Below are positions 6,721 through 7,249 of a DNA stretch of 7,249 nt, piece after piece. A program made the translations under genes and the position numbers. Source of the DNA: Pseudomonadota bacterium (lineage in GTDB: Bacteria; Bdellovibrionota_C; UBA2361; OMIW01); contig OMIW01000093.1 of assembly GCA_900299205.1 (NCBI GenBank), positions 1 through 7,249 on the forward strand, read 5' to 3'. Below the pieces are notes generated by a model. It saw only the letters and a list, made by a program, of their open reading frames with translations. It was not told the origin of the DNA and ran no database searches. Positions within the stretch are counted from its first letter, which is position 1, and every line of letters starts with the position of its first letter.

Positions 6721-6900
6721 GCGAGAGCAAGGGTGGTAACAAGGGGGCTGGGGGATGCTCGCAGTGGCTGTTTTTCCCAAAAAAATAGGAAAAAAGCCTC
6801 GAGTTCGGCCTAGGCACCTAATGAGTTCGCCCCGACTTTCAATCACGCTCGCACGACAGTCGGAAAATGTGTGTGGGGTTAGGGGGTTGGAAGGGCGGCT
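6720..6900 (+). promoter_or_regulatory. CRISPR leader region
   Basis: Non-coding stretch between the tracrRNA and the first repeat. Leaders normally hold the array promoter and the sequence that directs Cas1-Cas2 to the first repeat. It contains several inverted repeats: TGCGAG (6720-6725) / CTCGCA (6758-6763), an 11-bp stem at 6766-6798, and CCGACT (6832-6837) / AGTCGG (6858-6863). A G-rich run (6875-6898) lies just before the first repeat. I find no convincing -35/-10 pair here, so the crRNA promoter is unidentified. The leader assignment follows from the tracrRNA-derived + orientation of the array. Confidence 0.65.
6766..6798. repeat. Inverted repeat, 11-bp stem in the leader
   Basis: GGCT-G-TTTTTCC (6766-6777) pairs with GGAAAAAAGCC (6788-6798), with a single bulged G (6770) and a 10-nt A-rich loop. 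Neither strand has a T tract after the stem, so it does not look like a standard terminator. It could form a hairpin in RNA or serve as a protein-binding site. Confidence 0.6.
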
Positions 6901-7249
6901 GTGCCATTCGTCGGAATTGGCCTGATCGACGGACACGTGGAGTGGGATGACGAAAAGCGCGAGGCTCGACTGTGCCATTCGTCGGAATTGGCCTGATCGA
7001 CGGACACGATAACATCGCCAGCGTAGTTTACCCCTTCTGGTCCCGTGCCATTCGTCGGAATTGGCCTGATCGACGGACACAAGAGGGCAGCACACTGAGT
7101 TTTGCGTAGGAGATAAGTGCCATTCGTCGGAATTGGCCTGATCGACGGACACTACGAGATTTCAATCACCCCACCACCTGAAACAAAGTGCCATTCGTCG
7201 GAATTGGCCTGATCGACGGACACTTGCCATGCAGTAGGCAAAAAAAACC
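6901..7249 (+). CRISPR. CRISPR array, five identical 36-bp repeats, truncated by the window end
   Basis: Repeats lie at 6901-6936, 6972-7007, 7045-7080, 7117-7152 and 7188-7223. They are identical, beginning GTGCCATTCG and ending ATCGACGGACAC. Complete spacers are 6937-6971 (35 bp), 7008-7044 (37), 7081-7116 (36) and 7153-7187 (35). The fifth (7224-7249) is cut at 26 bp, so more units probably follow. Orientation is taken as + because tracrRNA-like structure appears only when the upstream region is read in this direction. The 3' end of the repeat (CUGAUCGAC then GGACAC) then abuts the spacer, as in Cas12b crRNAs. The leader is at 6720-6900, so the spacer at 6937 should be the newest. The absence of any degenerate repeat fits an intact leader-proximal portion. 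Confidence 0.98.

Noticed and set aside
6790-6815. Hairpin plus T run on the - strand that could end an array transcript running toward cas2
   Set aside because: The stem is only about five pairs with G-U. The tracrRNA architecture and the strong promoter at 6550-6577 both argue that the array is read on the + strand.
7008-7044. Part of the second spacer resembles the cas12b 5' UTR (AGTTTAC near 220), suggesting self-regulation
   Set aside because: Only a 7-base identity with scattered matches around it; not more than expected by chance.
6661-7152. Open frames on the - strand across the array encoding a repeated peptide (SVDQANSDEWH)
   Set aside because: The peptide repeat is just the 36-bp CRISPR repeat translated on the opposite strand; the frame is interrupted or shifted by spacer lengths and has no family resemblance.
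7153-7187. Ten bases (TTTCAATCAC) of the fourth spacer also occur in the leader near 6837
   Set aside because: Ten bases is too short to indicate self-targeting, and the flanking bases do not match.
6901-7223. Reverse orientation of the repeat, which would end in ATGGCAC like several known Cas12b repeats
   Set aside because: The resemblance is attractive, but read on the - strand the anti-repeat is preceded by no stem-and-GUGCC scaffold at the right distance. On the + strand every expected tracrRNA part is in place.
7224-7249. TTGCC/GGCAA inverted repeat followed by A residues at the window end
   Set aside because: It lies at the expected position of the fifth spacer, and the A run is on the wrong strand for a + terminator.

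Overview
This window holds what looks like a complete class 2, type V-B CRISPR-Cas locus, all on the + strand. In order it contains a tRNA-Asn gene (5-80), a short promoter-bearing gap, a large Cas12b (C2c1) effector gene (240-4490), a fused cas4-cas1 adaptation gene (4502-6247), cas2 (6263-6553), a predicted tracrRNA with its own sigma70-like promoter (promoter 6550-6577, RNA about 6584-6677), a structured leader of about 180 bp (6720-6900), and a CRISPR array (6901 to the window end). The array has five identical 36-bp repeats, four complete spacers of 35-37 bp, and a fifth spacer that runs into the window edge.

The effector is assigned by motif. It has a Cas12b-like N-terminus, the three RuvC motifs (D720 in SVDLGHR, E1133 in VVENLKNY, D1274 in ADLNAAANIG) and the TGAPGIRC block that follows RuvC-II in Cas12b. 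At 1416 aa it is well above the roughly 1100-1300 aa usual for the family. The extra length lies in the N-terminal half and between RuvC-I and RuvC-II. The Cas4-Cas1 fusion and Cas2 form the spacer-acquisition module. No cas6 or other processing nuclease is present, as expected for V-B, where tracrRNA:crRNA duplexes are thought to be matured by host RNase III.

The most informative part is the 347-bp stretch between cas2 and the array, which has no protein gene. It contains TTGACG-16-TATAAT, then a 5' hairpin, a 7-bp closing stem enclosing a GUGUC segment that can pair with the GACAC end of the repeat, and an anti-repeat that can pair with about 30 nt of the repeat. This order matches the tracrRNA of Alicyclobacillus Cas12b as I remember it, and it sets the array orientation as + (leader at 6720-6900, newest spacer next to 6901).

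The host is a bacterium with a CCA-encoding tRNA-Asn, sigma70-like promoters, Shine-Dalgarno sites and moderate GC content. The window does not fix the phylum. Type V-B is scattered across Firmicutes, Planctomycetes, Verrucomicrobia and Deltaproteobacteria, and I would not choose among the non-Firmicute options. The locus lies directly downstream of a tRNA gene, a common insertion point for horizontally moved islands, but no matching attachment repeat is visible within the window.
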